Source: Methylococcales bacterium
Lineage (GTDB): Bacteria > Pseudomonadota > Gammaproteobacteria > Methylococcales > Methylomonadaceae
Length of the DNA stretch: 38,662 bases
Assembly: GCA_028714175.1 (NCBI GenBank)
Contig: JAQTMV010000019.1
Location: 1 to 38,662 of the forward strand
Reading direction: 5' to 3'
A program made the translations under genes and the position numbers. Below, in pieces: positions 7,803 to 16,300 of the stretch (the first letter of the stretch is position 1; every line of letters starts with the position of its first letter). Under the pieces are notes generated by a model, which did not search any database, was not told where the DNA came from, and worked only from the letters and a program-made list of their open reading frames with translations.

Positions 7803-8177
7803 ATTCATACTGAGACGTTTCCCAGCAAAAGCTGATGACACCGGCAAGGGGTACCTACTGCCTAAAAACAGGCTCCGATGAATTTTTTCGATATTCGGCA
7901 CCTAAAATCGTCAAATGCCGTGTTAGGGAGCCCTCCAAAAAAATAATTTTTGAGACGAAATATCCGCCTCTTTTTCGCCAGTGAATCTGGAAAGCGTTAC
8001 AGCGCAAATGTCTCGTTCTACACCGGTATTGTCAAATCTGAAAAATCCATAGAAACTTATTGACTTTACTCAAAGCGTAAGGGTATTTTACGTTTAAAAA
8101 AACCGGCTCTGACTTCCCAGGTTTAAATCCTTAACTAAACAAGCTGTCCTGACTATCGATTGAAGAGAGGACGAAAA
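7803..8177. other. intergenic region after the transposase remnant
   Basis: No gene, transfer RNA or clear repeat was recognised. TTGACT at about 8061 could serve as a -35 element for the next plus-strand frame, but no convincing -10 was fixed. Confidence 0.3.
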
Positions 8178-8579
8178 ATGTTGAAGAGTTCAATAAAAAA
8201 AAGGCTTTTGCGCCGTTTAGATTTATTGGGTTTAGCTATTTTTTTTAGTGCTCTTGTTGCAGAATCATTCCCTGTTGCAAGTCTCCTGAAAAAAATTTAT
8301 CGGCCAGCAAAAGATATTTCACCTTTTATCATATCTCTTGCCTGCTTAATAAGTTATCACTGCGCCGAAATCAAGCCAATAATATTTGTTCGACGTACTC
8401 CGCAATTCAAGAACTCTGTTTTTATTGGCATTTTGTTGCGATTCGAATGTTTCGCCAGAAGGTTTTTTATGACAGCGCTTAAGCGATTATTCCGGCCAAC
8501 TAATTGTTATTCAATTAGAACGCTTAGAGAAAATGCTCATTTCCCTGTTTTTTTCCATGCAATTTGTACCGTGCACTGA
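8178..8579 (+). CDS. hypothetical membrane-associated protein
   Basis: A 133-residue frame starts at an ATG with GAGAGGA placed six bases upstream. The N-terminus is very basic (MLKSSIKKRLLRRL), followed by two hydrophobic stretches (about residues 16-34 and 50-65), then basic segments without recognisable motifs. No domain or homologue is recognised. It stands alone between mobile-element debris and the cytochrome gene, and its codon use is not distinctive enough to settle coding status. Confidence 0.3.
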   Translation: MLKSSIKKRLLRRLDLLGLAIFFSALVAESFPVASLLKKIYRPAKDISPFIISLACLISYHCAEIKPIIFVRRTPQFKNSVFIGILLRFECFARRFFMTALKRLFRPTNCYSIRTLRENAHFPVFFHAICTVH

Positions 8580-8817
8580 TAACCTGTGAGCCGGATGATT
8601 CAAGCCCTTATGTAGCGTATAAAAAAGCGCTTTCATGAAATATTTTAATGTGTTCTATTTAAAGACTACTTATCAGAAACAAAGACTACGCAGAATCATT
8701 AACCAAACCTATTTTACAACGTCAATTGCGGAGGGGCATAAAAGACACAATACCTAAAATTACAAATCATGGCAGTCGGTAATCCTAATAATTCTAATGT
8801 TTTGAGGAGCAAACAGT
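8580..8817. other. upstream region of the dihaem cytochrome gene
   Basis: A/T-rich leader without a recognised gene. The last part (from about 8795) begins the first unit of a roughly 70-bp tandem duplication carrying a ribosome binding site and the cytochrome gene's start. The promoter probably lies here but no clear consensus was identified. Confidence 0.3.
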
Positions 8818-8892
8818 ATGAACATAAAAACATCAATTATCGCACTCGCGCTTGCAAAAGCGGGTAATGTTTTGAGGGGAGAAGGAAAATGA
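8818..8892 (+). CDS. 24-codon upstream ORF from duplication of the cytochrome gene start
   Basis: ATG with TGAGGAGCAAACAGT in front encodes MNIKTSIIALALAKAG followed by NVLRGEGK. The first 14 or so codons are a near copy of the start of the next gene (MNIKTSAIVLALTGAG), and the non-coding TAATGTTTTGAGG element before each ATG is repeated too. Its TGA overlaps the ATG of the cytochrome gene (ATGA), so translation could be coupled. It is best seen as a tandem duplication of the gene's 5' end that left an upstream ORF. Whether it is translated is unknown. Confidence 0.45.
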   Translation: MNIKTSIIALALAKAGNVLRGEGK

Positions 8893-11447
8893 ACATAAAA
8901 ACATCAGCTATCGTACTCGCTCTTACCGGGGCGGGATTTCTGGGGCTCGCAGGCTATAGCGGCAACAGCATGGCAATATTAAAAGACATACCCTGCGATA
9001 AGAGGGGAGCGGGGAAAGTATTGGATGAGGCCAAGTGTGCAGGACGAACGGTAGCAAGTATGCCGGGGGCAGATGAAGACTATTTTAGTGACATGGACAA
9101 TGGCGCAACCAAGAATCCGGCCGCAGTAGCCAAAATTCTTGCCCCTTTTGTTCCCGGAATAACGCCGGAAGCTGCCGCCAAAGCCGCAGCTATCGGGCGT
9201 AATAACTGGATTGTATGGACAGCGGGTAATGATTATTTCTGGAATAGACTGGGTTATGAGAGCCGTGGCAGTCTTGATTTTTTAAAAACCTTATCCAATC
9301 ATCCCAGTTTAAAATTCAGCCGCAGCAACCGTTGGAATTATCTAGGACTGGTTAATGAACCCTGTTTCGAAAAACCTACAAGCGGGCGTGAAGATCGTTA
9401 CGGATTATGGCTGGATGTACGGACTAAAGATTGCCCTGCCGATCCGTTCGAAAATGAAGAAAAATACCCTGGCGTAAAAATCGGCGCACGGGGTAAAAAT
9501 ATCCCGGTCGGCTCCTACTACGGCTATGCAACAGGTATCGTGGGTGTACGTCTGTTTCCCAACCCTGATTTCGATGAAAAAGCGCAAAAAGCATGGGATC
9601 CCGAACGTTATTACACAGACGAAAAGTATTACAATAATAAAAATCTGGTCCGGCCCTATCGTGTAGGGATGTCCTGCGGTTTCTGCCATGTCGGTCCAAA
9701 TCCCACCAATCCGCCCAAGGATCCTGAAAACCCGAAATGGGAAAATCTTAATTCAAACCCGGGAGCGCAATACTTCTGGATAGACCGGATTTTCACCTGG
9801 GATGCAGATAACAGCAGCTTCCCATACCAGCTCTTCCACACATCCCGTCCTGGCGCCTTGGATACCTCATTAGTTTCCAGTGATTACATCAACAATCCAC
9901 GCACGATGAATGCGGTTTACAGCCTGGCGGCGCGACTGGCAAACGCCAAGAAATTCAGCACTGAGAAACTGGCAGGCGGCGGCAAGGATAACAAGCAGCT
10001 TAATGACTATGTCCCGGCCGGCACGCCACTTACAGAGTATTATAAAGCGCCTGAGACCGTCTGGACACCGCATGTATTGAAAGATGGCGCTGATTCGGTT
10101 GGCGCGTTAGGCGCATTAAACCGTGTTTTTATCAACATTGGCCTGTTCAGCGAAGAATGGCTGGAGCATTTTAATCCTCTGATAGGCGGCAAGGAAATAA
10201 CTCCGATACAGGTAAAAGTTGGCAGGGAAAACTCAGTATATTGGCAAGCAAATGAAGCGCAAACAGCCAATCTGGCGCTGTTCTTCCTGGCAACCGCACA
10301 ACCCGACTATCTGAAAAATGCACCCGGCGGCGATAAGCACCTGACCACGGATGCCGAAACATTAATCAAAGGCAAAACGGTGTTTGCTGAACGTTGCGCC
10401 CGTTGCCATTCGAGCAAACTTCCGGAGAAGGCCTATAGCTTCTTTCCTGACGGAAGCGTCGGTAATGACTATCTAACTCACTGGAATAAGTATTGGGATT
10501 GGACGCGCAGCGACGAATTTAAAAATGAGATGAAACAGATCGTGTTGAAGGAAGATTTCCTGAAAGACAACTTCCTCTCCACCGAACTAAGGGTGCCAGT
10601 AACATTACTGGAAACCAACGCGTGCAGTCCTCTGGCCACCAATGCTATTGGCGGCAATATATGGGACAACTATTCATCCCAATCCTACAAGGATCTTCCT
10701 TCCGTAGGAAAATTTACCGTTCATCATCCACTCACAGGAAAACCTTGGGAATACGACATGCCGGCAGGCGGCCGTGGTTATACCCGTCCTGCATCGCTGA
10801 TCAGTCTCTGGTCTACTGCGCCGTTCCTGCTCAACAATACAGTAGGAATATTTAACCCCAGTCCTGCCGTCGAAGACAGGCTGCAATCGTTTGACAGTTC
10901 CATCGAACAAATGCTTTGGCCGGAAAAACGCAAGGGCAATATTCAGTATCAAACCGCTTCCGGAAAAATGTTGCCCGGCTGGGTTGATAGAACCTCTGAA
11001 CGCAGTTATCTGAGAATATCCTCTGGCTTTGTACCTAAATTGCTGGAAGACTTGGTTGATGTCATCAGTCACGGCCAATTAGTCGGTGAGAAAGGCATCG
11101 AATTGGGACCCATTCCAAAAGGAACTCCTGTTAATCTGTTGACCAATATTGATCTGGATAGAAGAGAGGGCATCATCAGTCGAGTAATACATAAAGTCGA
11201 GTTGTTGAAACTTCTGCACAAAATCAAGAATGATCTTAAGGCTCTGCCTAAAAATGCGACTGACGAACAGGCGAGCAAGGTTTTCGCCAATCTGGTCGAC
11301 CCTCTGGTAAAAGCCAGTAAATGCCCTGATTATATAGTCAATCGTGGCCATTACTTTGGTACTGATTATTTTAAAGAAGCAAGCGTAGAACCTGGGCTTA
11401 GCGACGACGACAAGAAAGCCTTGATCGCATTCCTCAAGACTCTGTAA
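8889..11447 (+). CDS. large dihaem c-type cytochrome, RoxA/MauG-like
   Basis: 852 residues with an N-terminal signal or anchor segment (1-30) and two haem-binding motifs: Cys263-Gly-Phe-Cys266-His267 and Cys503-Ala-Arg-Cys506-His507. Downstream, RPASLISLWSTAPFLLNNTVG resembles the MauG/peroxidase-type motif around the second haem (usually PYLHNGSVP in RoxA relatives). Size and layout fit the RoxA-like group of periplasmic dihaem proteins, which includes oxygenases that cleave unsaturated hydrocarbons; the substrate here cannot be inferred. The ATG is preceded by GAGGGGAGAAGG. A GMC oxidoreductase gene follows 149 nt later. Electron transfer or oxidation in the periplasm is the general expectation. 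Confidence 0.8.
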   Translation: MNIKTSAIVLALTGAGFLGLAGYSGNSMAILKDIPCDKRGAGKVLDEAKCAGRTVASMPGADEDYFSDMDNGATKNPAAVAKILAPFVPGITPEAAAKAAAIGRNNWIVWTAGNDYFWNRLGYESRGSLDFLKTLSNHPSLKFSRSNRWNYLGLVNEPCFEKPTSGREDRYGLWLDVRTKDCPADPFENEEKYPGVKIGARGKNIPVGSYYGYATGIVGVRLFPNPDFDEKAQKAWDPERYYTDEKYYNNKNLVRPYRVGMSCGFCHVGPNPTNPPKDPENPKWENLNSNPGAQYFWIDRIFTWDADNSSFPYQLFHTSRPGALDTSLVSSDYINNPRTMNAVYSLAARLANAKKFSTEKLAGGGKDNKQLNDYVPAGTPLTEYYKAPETVWTPHVLKDGADSVGALGALNRVFINIGLFSEEWLEHFNPLIGGKEITPIQVKVGRENSVYWQANEAQTANLALFFLATAQPDYLKNAPGGDKHLTTDAETLIKGKTVFAERCARCHSSKLPEKAYSFFPDGSVGNDYLTHWNKYWDWTRSDEFKNEMKQIVLKEDFLKDNFLSTELRVPVTLLETNACSPLATNAIGGNIWDNYSSQSYKDLPSVGKFTVHHPLTGKPWEYDMPAGGRGYTRPASLISLWSTAPFLLNNTVGIFNPSPAVEDRLQSFDSSIEQMLWPEKRKGNIQYQTASGKMLPGWVDRTSERSYLRISSGFVPKLLEDLVDVISHGQLVGEKGIELGPIPKGTPVNLLTNIDLDRREGIISRVIHKVELLKLLHKIKNDLKALPKNATDEQASKVFANLVDPLVKASKCPDYIVNRGHYFGTDYFKEASVEPGLSDDDKKALIAFLKTL

Positions 11448-11456
11448 ACAGTAATC

Positions 11457-11501
11457 GCCGGTGCAGTGCCGAACATTTCCATTTATTTGCACCGCACCGG
11501 C
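11457..11501 (+). repeat. inverted repeat after the cytochrome gene
   Basis: GCCGGTGCAGTGC and GCACCGCACCGGC can pair over 13 positions with one mismatch around a 19-base loop. It starts 9 bases after the cytochrome stop codon. There is no T-run, so it is more likely a transcript-stabilising hairpin or partial terminator. Confidence 0.5.
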
Positions 11502-11532
11502 TTGGATATTTCATTTAAGCGAAGGAGATGTA

Positions 11533-11564
11533 GCATTGCTGCTTATATAAATAAGCAGCAATGC
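11533..11564 (+). repeat. perfect 14-bp inverted repeat upstream of the GMC gene
   Basis: GCATTGCTGCTTAT and ATAAGCAGCAATGC are exact complements separated by ATAA, ending 32 bases before the GMC start codon. GAAGGAGATG lies just in front of it. An mRNA hairpin here could affect processing or the ratio of cytochrome to oxidoreductase; this is inference. Confidence 0.6.
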
Positions 11565-11596
11565 TTCTAAACACTACTCGATTAAGGAGACAGAAA

Positions 11597-13465
11597 ATGA
11601 CTGACACTAATTATGACTATATTGTCGTTGGTTCGGGCGCTGGCGGCGGCACGGTTGCTGCCAGATTGGCGGAGTATGGAAAAAAAGTCCTGGTCCTTGA
11701 GGCTGGCGGTGATCCGAAAGCATTAGCGGGCGGAGATCTGACCTATCCTGATGAAAACCGCTTGCCTGATGACTACGATGTACCCGTGTTTCACACTTTT
11801 TCCAGTGAAAACGAAGCAATGAAGTGGGATTTTTTTGTCCGCCATTATGGCAACCGGGCAACCCAGGAACAGGATCCAAAATTTACCGCGGAGGAAGATG
11901 GCGTACTTTATCCGCGCGCCGGCTGCTTGGGTGGCTGTACTGCGCATAATGCAATGATAACCGTGTATCCCCACAATGACGACTGGGACGAAGTGGCCAA
12001 AATCACCGGTGATGACTCCTGGCGAGCGGATAATATGCGCAAATATTTTGAGCGCATGGAAAATTGCCACCATAGACCCTATTATCGCTGGTTGGCAAAA
12101 CTGGGCATTAACCCATCCCGTCACGGCTTTAACGGCTGGTTTCAAACCGAAATAGCACTGCCCTTAAAAGCCTTGGTCCAGGATAAAAAACTGGTCGAAG
12201 CTATTCGCGACTCGGCGATAAAGGCTGTTATAAAATTACCCAATCTCTTTGACCGGATTCAATGGTTTATTGAAGGCGGCCTTGCGGATCCCAATCATTG
12301 GAAACTGGTACAGGAAAACGCCACCGGTCTGCGCTATCCACCGCTGGCAACTAAAAACGGCGTTCGTCACAGCTCTCGAGAGCGATTGCTGGATGTACAA
12401 AAGCAACATCCCGACCGGCTCGTCATTGAACTGGACGCGCTGGTTACCAAGGTTATTTTGGATGATGATAATCGCGCTATCGGCGTCGAATATTTAAAAG
12501 GCACAAAACTTTATAGAGCTCACCAAAACCCCAGCCGGGAATCCGGCGAATTACGTACCGTGCATGCGTCTTCTGAGGTTATTCTCGCAGGCGGCGCTTA
12601 TAATACGCCGCAGCTACTGATGCTGTCAGGTATCGGCCCCAAAGAAGAACTGGCTAGACACGGCATTCAGGTCAAGCTCGATTTGCCTGGCGTAGGCAGC
12701 AATCTGCAAGACCGTTATGAAGTTGGTGTGGTCAACAGAATGAATCAAGATTGGGAGTCGCTTAAAGATGCCAAGTACGCCAAAGGCGATCCTCAGTATG
12801 AAGAATGGGAAAAATACCATCAAGGCGTTTATACTACCAATGGCGCAGTATTAGCCGTCATCAAACGCTCAATGGCCGAGCAACCTCTACCCGATTTGTT
12901 TTGTTTTGCGGTATTAGGTAACTTCAGGGGTTATTTTCCCGGCTATTCAAAATTGATCAAAGAGAACTTGAATTATCTTACCTGGGCTGTGCTCAAGGCA
13001 CATACCATTAACCGAGACGGTGAAGTGCGCCTGGCATCTACCGACCCTCGCGACCGGCCTTATATTAATTTTCGCTATTTTGAAGAAGGCAGTGATAAGG
13101 ACGGCACCGATCTCGATGCGGTCGTTGCAGGTATCAGATTTGTTCGTAGTTTAGCGGCGCCTCTTTTTGAGCAAGGAATCCTTGCTGAAGAAGAGCACCC
13201 TGGAAATGCTCTTCAAAGTGACGAGGAACTGCGTGATTATGTCAGGTATAACGCTTGGGGGCATCATGCTTCCTGTACCTGTCCTATCGGCAGTGACGAT
13301 GATCCGATGGCAGTTCTGGACAGCAATTTTAAAGTGCGGGGAATCAAAGGACTTAGAGTTGTTGACGCTTCCGTTTTTCCACGTATCCCCGGATTTTTTA
13401 TCGTGACTTCTATCTATATGATAGGAGAAAAAGCAGCGGATGCCATTCTCGGCGAGGAGGCTTGA
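11597..13465 (+). CDS. GMC-family FAD-dependent oxidoreductase
   Basis: 622 residues from the ATG preceded by AAGGAGAC; an ATG 36 bases upstream lacks such a site. The FAD-binding Rossmann motif VVGSGAGGG is at residues 10-18, with LEAGG ending the second strand. YPRAGCLGGCTAHNAM fits the GMC signature near residue 115-130, and GGAYNTPQLLMLSGIG the second signature. The C-terminal substrate domain carries HHASCTC, whose first His fits the catalytic His. The second catalytic position, usually His or Asn in NTN/GHT-like sequences, reads PGFFIVTSIYM. No signal peptide is seen, so it appears cytoplasmic or needs another export route. It follows the dihaem cytochrome, suggesting a joint oxidation pathway. 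The alcohol or other substrate is unknown. Confidence 0.85.
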   Translation: MTDTNYDYIVVGSGAGGGTVAARLAEYGKKVLVLEAGGDPKALAGGDLTYPDENRLPDDYDVPVFHTFSSENEAMKWDFFVRHYGNRATQEQDPKFTAEEDGVLYPRAGCLGGCTAHNAMITVYPHNDDWDEVAKITGDDSWRADNMRKYFERMENCHHRPYYRWLAKLGINPSRHGFNGWFQTEIALPLKALVQDKKLVEAIRDSAIKAVIKLPNLFDRIQWFIEGGLADPNHWKLVQENATGLRYPPLATKNGVRHSSRERLLDVQKQHPDRLVIELDALVTKVILDDDNRAIGVEYLKGTKLYRAHQNPSRESGELRTVHASSEVILAGGAYNTPQLLMLSGIGPKEELARHGIQVKLDLPGVGSNLQDRYEVGVVNRMNQDWESLKDAKYAKGDPQYEEWEKYHQGVYTTNGAVLAVIKRSMAEQPLPDLFCFAVLGNFRGYFPGYSKLIKENLNYLTWAVLKAHTINRDGEVRLASTDPRDRPYINFRYFEEGSDKDGTDLDAVVAGIRFVRSLAAPLFEQGILAEEEHPGNALQSDEELRDYVRYNAWGHHASCTCPIGSDDDPMAVLDSNFKVRGIKGLRVVDASVFPRIPGFFIVTSIYMIGEKAADAILGEEA

Positions 13466-13741
13466 TCATTTTAACAAACCAAAAAAAACAGCCAAATTCA
13501 AATATGAAATTAAACGGCAATTGATTAATTAGACACATGCCATAATAATACCTATCAGATTAATTTTGCTTTCAGATTCAACTGAAAAAACAATTATCCA
13601 TCACAGAGACACAGAGTTGACAGAAAATCAAGGCATTAGAATTCTTTTACGGCTCATCAGGCAGGTGCAGAAGCACTTTTTTAAAGCCGGTGATTTTTCA
13701 GTAACCTCTTGTATCGCTGCGGTGAATAACAACCCTCACAA
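13466..13741. other. intergenic region before the Ter-type cassette
   Basis: The region contains A-rich sequence (AACCAAAAAAAACAGCC) and a stretch ATCACAGAGACACAGAG of the sort found as dispersed short repeats. A 61-codon frame across it shows no features of a real protein. No clear promoter or terminator was fixed. Confidence 0.3.
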
Positions 13742-14848
13742 ATGCTTATAACCCCTTTCACAGGCAGCTATACAGCAGACGATGTACAGTTCCTGTTAAA
13801 ACCGGTGACGATGCCGGATACGCCCGTCCACATCAAGGAGGCGCTGATTCAATCGGGTAAAAAACATTATTCGCAAATGCTGACCCATGAAACCTTGCCA
13901 CCGGATGATTATTTGCCATTGTTTTATCAAGCGATGGCATTCAATCAGGATCGCGTAGCGGAGCATATATTACTGTTGGCAAAAGGCATTTTAGCTACGC
14001 GTCCAAACAGTATTACGCTGGTGTCACTGGCACGCGCCGGCACACCAATAGGCGTGTTACTTAAACATGTTTTAAAACGCTATTTCAACACCCAAGTCGA
14101 ACACTATTCTATTTCCATCCTCAGAGATGCCGGTATAGACCAAAACGCACTACGCTTTATTTTGCAAAAGCACGCTCCAGAATCCTTGGTATTCATAGAT
14201 GGCTGGACTGGAAAGGGCGTTATTGCACGACAACTGGCTAGCAGCTTGCAAGCTTTTGCGATCAGTGACGGCATCCGTATTCCAGCCGAGTTATTCGTGT
14301 TGACCGATTTGTCAGGTTGCGCGACTTTTGCCGCTACTGCTGAAGATTATTTGATTCCTTCTAGCATCCTGAATGCCACAGTATCAGGACTGGTTAGCCG
14401 TTCGGTTTATGACTCAAATAATGCCGGCTCCGATGATTTTCATGGCTGCCTTTATTACCGGCAGTTTGAACAGCACGATTTATCAAACTATTTTATTAAT
14501 GCAATGCTTGACAGAGTAGATATTATTTGGCGAAACTTAAATCCACAACAACAACATCAAAACCTGATCAAACTGAATCTTCAACAATTACAAACAACTT
14601 CCCGACAATTTTTACAATGGACTGCCAAGCGCTACGGCATTTCTCATCATAATTATATTAAACCCGGCATCGGAGAAGCAACGCGCGTGTTATTACGACG
14701 CGAAGCACAATTATTGCTGCTACAGGATTTAGACTCCGAAGCAACCCGGCATTTGCGCTGGCTGGCCGAGTCCAGGTCGATTCCAGTAGCGGTTATTACT
14801 GAGTTACCGTATCGTGCGGTAGCATTAATCAAAGAGATTAAATTATGA
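13742..14848 (+). CDS. StiP-type phosphoribosyltransferase with C-terminal PELOTA RNA-binding domain (Ter-associated)
   Basis: 368 residues. The start TPFTGSYTADDVQFLLKPV and GKKHYSQML match the N-terminal signature of the family annotated as StiP or TRSP-associated phosphoribosyltransferase in tellurite-resistance-type operons. VSLARAGTPIGVLL, HYSISILRDAGID and FIDGWTGKG (residues about 93-163) form the PRTase-like core. The C-terminal part, GIGEATRVLLRRE through LPYRAVALIKEI, fits the PELOTA RNA-binding domain. In Ter systems this enzyme is proposed to help build a nucleoside-like metabolite; that role comes from comparative genomics, not from this sequence. Its stop overlaps the next start (ATGA), indicating tight coupling. 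An annotation as cysteine protease also exists for this family. Confidence 0.8.
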   Translation: MLITPFTGSYTADDVQFLLKPVTMPDTPVHIKEALIQSGKKHYSQMLTHETLPPDDYLPLFYQAMAFNQDRVAEHILLLAKGILATRPNSITLVSLARAGTPIGVLLKHVLKRYFNTQVEHYSISILRDAGIDQNALRFILQKHAPESLVFIDGWTGKGVIARQLASSLQAFAISDGIRIPAELFVLTDLSGCATFAATAEDYLIPSSILNATVSGLVSRSVYDSNNAGSDDFHGCLYYRQFEQHDLSNYFINAMLDRVDIIWRNLNPQQQHQNLIKLNLQQLQTTSRQFLQWTAKRYGISHHNYIKPGIGEATRVLLRREAQLLLLQDLDSEATRHLRWLAESRSIPVAVITELPYRAVALIKEIKL

Positions 14849-15780
14849 ATACAGAGTCAAAATTGTTTTCACCCTGGTTTTTAGGGGCGCCGCTTTATAT
14901 GCCGGGCCATCGCCTCGACCTCATGGAAATTGCCAATGGCGAAAAATTTTCGATGTTAAGGTCAATGATTTTCTGTACCGAAGATGCAGTGTCCGGCAAC
15001 GATGTCGATAGCTGTGTGCGTCATATTGGCTTATGTCTGCAAGGTTTTAGAGCTTCGCCGCATCGATTCCGGTTTATTCGCGCCAGAAATCCGGCTATAT
15101 TAACGCGTTTACTGGATCTTCCCGATATTGAAAAGGTAGATGGCTTTGTTTTACCAAAATTTAACGAATCTGTATTTCATGCTTATTTCGATCAATTGCA
15201 GGGTACGTCTTTTAAAGTCATGCCTACGCTGGAAACCAAAGACGTTTTTGATTTCAACGCCATGAGTGAACTCCGACAGGGTTTATTACAAGACGATATT
15301 GCCCAGCGGATTTTAATGCTCAGGATTGGCGGCAACGATTTAATGAATCTAATAGGTATGCGCAGACCTCGATCTCTCACGCTTTATGAAACACCAATAG
15401 GTAATGTTATCGCGCAACTGGTGACTATATTTAAACCGTACGGCTTTTCATTATCCGCGCCAGTGTTTGAATATCTGGATGATTTGGCAACCTTGCGAAA
15501 AGAGATTCGGCTTGATTTGGCGCATGGTTTAACCGGAAAAACCGCTATTCATCCGTCCCAAGTGCCGACTATCGAAGCCGCCTACAGCGTAGAGGAGGAA
15601 GATTATGAAATGGCTGTTAAACTGAACGAACACACTGCGCCCGCTGTTTTTAAAATGCACAATGCGATGTGTGAAGTAGCTACCCATCAGCATTGGGGAA
15701 CAAGCATCATAAACCGGCAACAATGTTATGGTGTTAAAATACGGGCGCCACATGACAAGTACGCCGAATTATCCGTGTAG
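14845..15780 (+). CDS. HpcH/HpaI-type aldolase / citrate-lyase-beta-like protein (Ter-associated)
   Basis: 311 residues, starting in the ATGA overlap with the preceding gene. RSMIFCTEDAV near residue 38, FRFIRARNP near 75, the strand GFVLPKFN near 97, MPTLETKD near 118 and LRIGGNDLMN near 155 follow the citrate-lyase-beta/HpcH TIM-barrel layout, with the Glu and Asp expected to bind Mg2+. HGLTGKTAIHPSQV near 220-232 is the C-terminal signature of this group. Such lyases accompany the PRTase-PELOTA protein in Ter-type operons, where they are proposed to act in the same biosynthetic route. The substrate is unknown. Confidence 0.8.
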   Translation: MNTESKLFSPWFLGAPLYMPGHRLDLMEIANGEKFSMLRSMIFCTEDAVSGNDVDSCVRHIGLCLQGFRASPHRFRFIRARNPAILTRLLDLPDIEKVDGFVLPKFNESVFHAYFDQLQGTSFKVMPTLETKDVFDFNAMSELRQGLLQDDIAQRILMLRIGGNDLMNLIGMRRPRSLTLYETPIGNVIAQLVTIFKPYGFSLSAPVFEYLDDLATLRKEIRLDLAHGLTGKTAIHPSQVPTIEAAYSVEEEDYEMAVKLNEHTAPAVFKMHNAMCEVATHQHWGTSIINRQQCYGVKIRAPHDKYAELSV

Positions 15781-15847
15781 GCCGGGTTGGTCTGGAGTAA
15801 CCCGGCATTTTCTTAATCCATGTTATATAAACATCAGGAGAACAATA

Positions 15848-16300
15848 ATGAGTTTCGATAATTTTCTTAACCAACTAAAAACCAAAGCCAGTGAATTCAA
15901 AACCGAGGCTTTGAAATATAAAAACAAGGATTTTCTCAATGCTGCAATGGCGGGTTCTGCATTGATTGCAATGGCTGATGGCAGCATCAGTGCTGAAGAA
16001 AAACAAAAAATGATTAAATTCATTGAAAGCAATGCTGCACTGTCGATTTTTACCACCAGTGATGTTATCAAGGCGTTTCAGGATTTCGTCGGCCAGCTGG
16101 AATTCGATAAAGATATAGGCGAAGCCAAAGCCTACCAGGCCATGGGTAAAATGAAGTCCAATTCTGAAGCCTCACGCTTGCTAGTGCGCATGATTATTGC
16201 GATTGCGTCTTCTGATGGTGTTTTTGATGGCGATGAAAAAAAGGTAGCCGTCAGAATTGCTAAAGAATTAGCGCTTGATCCGTCAGAATTTGAGTTGTGA
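15848..16300 (+). CDS. terB: TerB-family protein
   Basis: 150 residues from the ATG preceded by CAGGAGAACAATA. Upstream in-frame codons belong to the spacer after the lyase gene. MADGSISAEEKQKMIKFIE (residues about 42-60) and ASSDGVFDGDEKKVAVRIAKEL (about 120-142) are the two acidic DG-containing helical repeats of TerB, which can bind metal ions. The protein is soluble and all-helical, as in the family. It sits 67 nt after the lyase and overlaps rsmG by 4 nt, completing a three-gene Ter-like cassette without TerC, TerD, TerY, ATP-grasp or HAD partners in the window. Confidence 0.85.
   Translation: MSFDNFLNQLKTKASEFKTEALKYKNKDFLNAAMAGSALIAMADGSISAEEKQKMIKFIESNAALSIFTTSDVIKAFQDFVGQLEFDKDIGEAKAYQAMGKMKSNSEASRLLVRMIIAIASSDGVFDGDEKKVAVRIAKELALDPSEFEL

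Noticed and set aside
10674-11492. Minus-strand frames of 134 and 137 codons across the dihaem cytochrome gene end
   Set aside because: Antisense to the conserved cytochrome frame, with no recognisable features.
13566-13751. A 61-codon frame before the Ter-type cassette
   Set aside because: It crosses a repeat-like stretch, has no ribosome binding site and overlaps the start of the PRTase gene.
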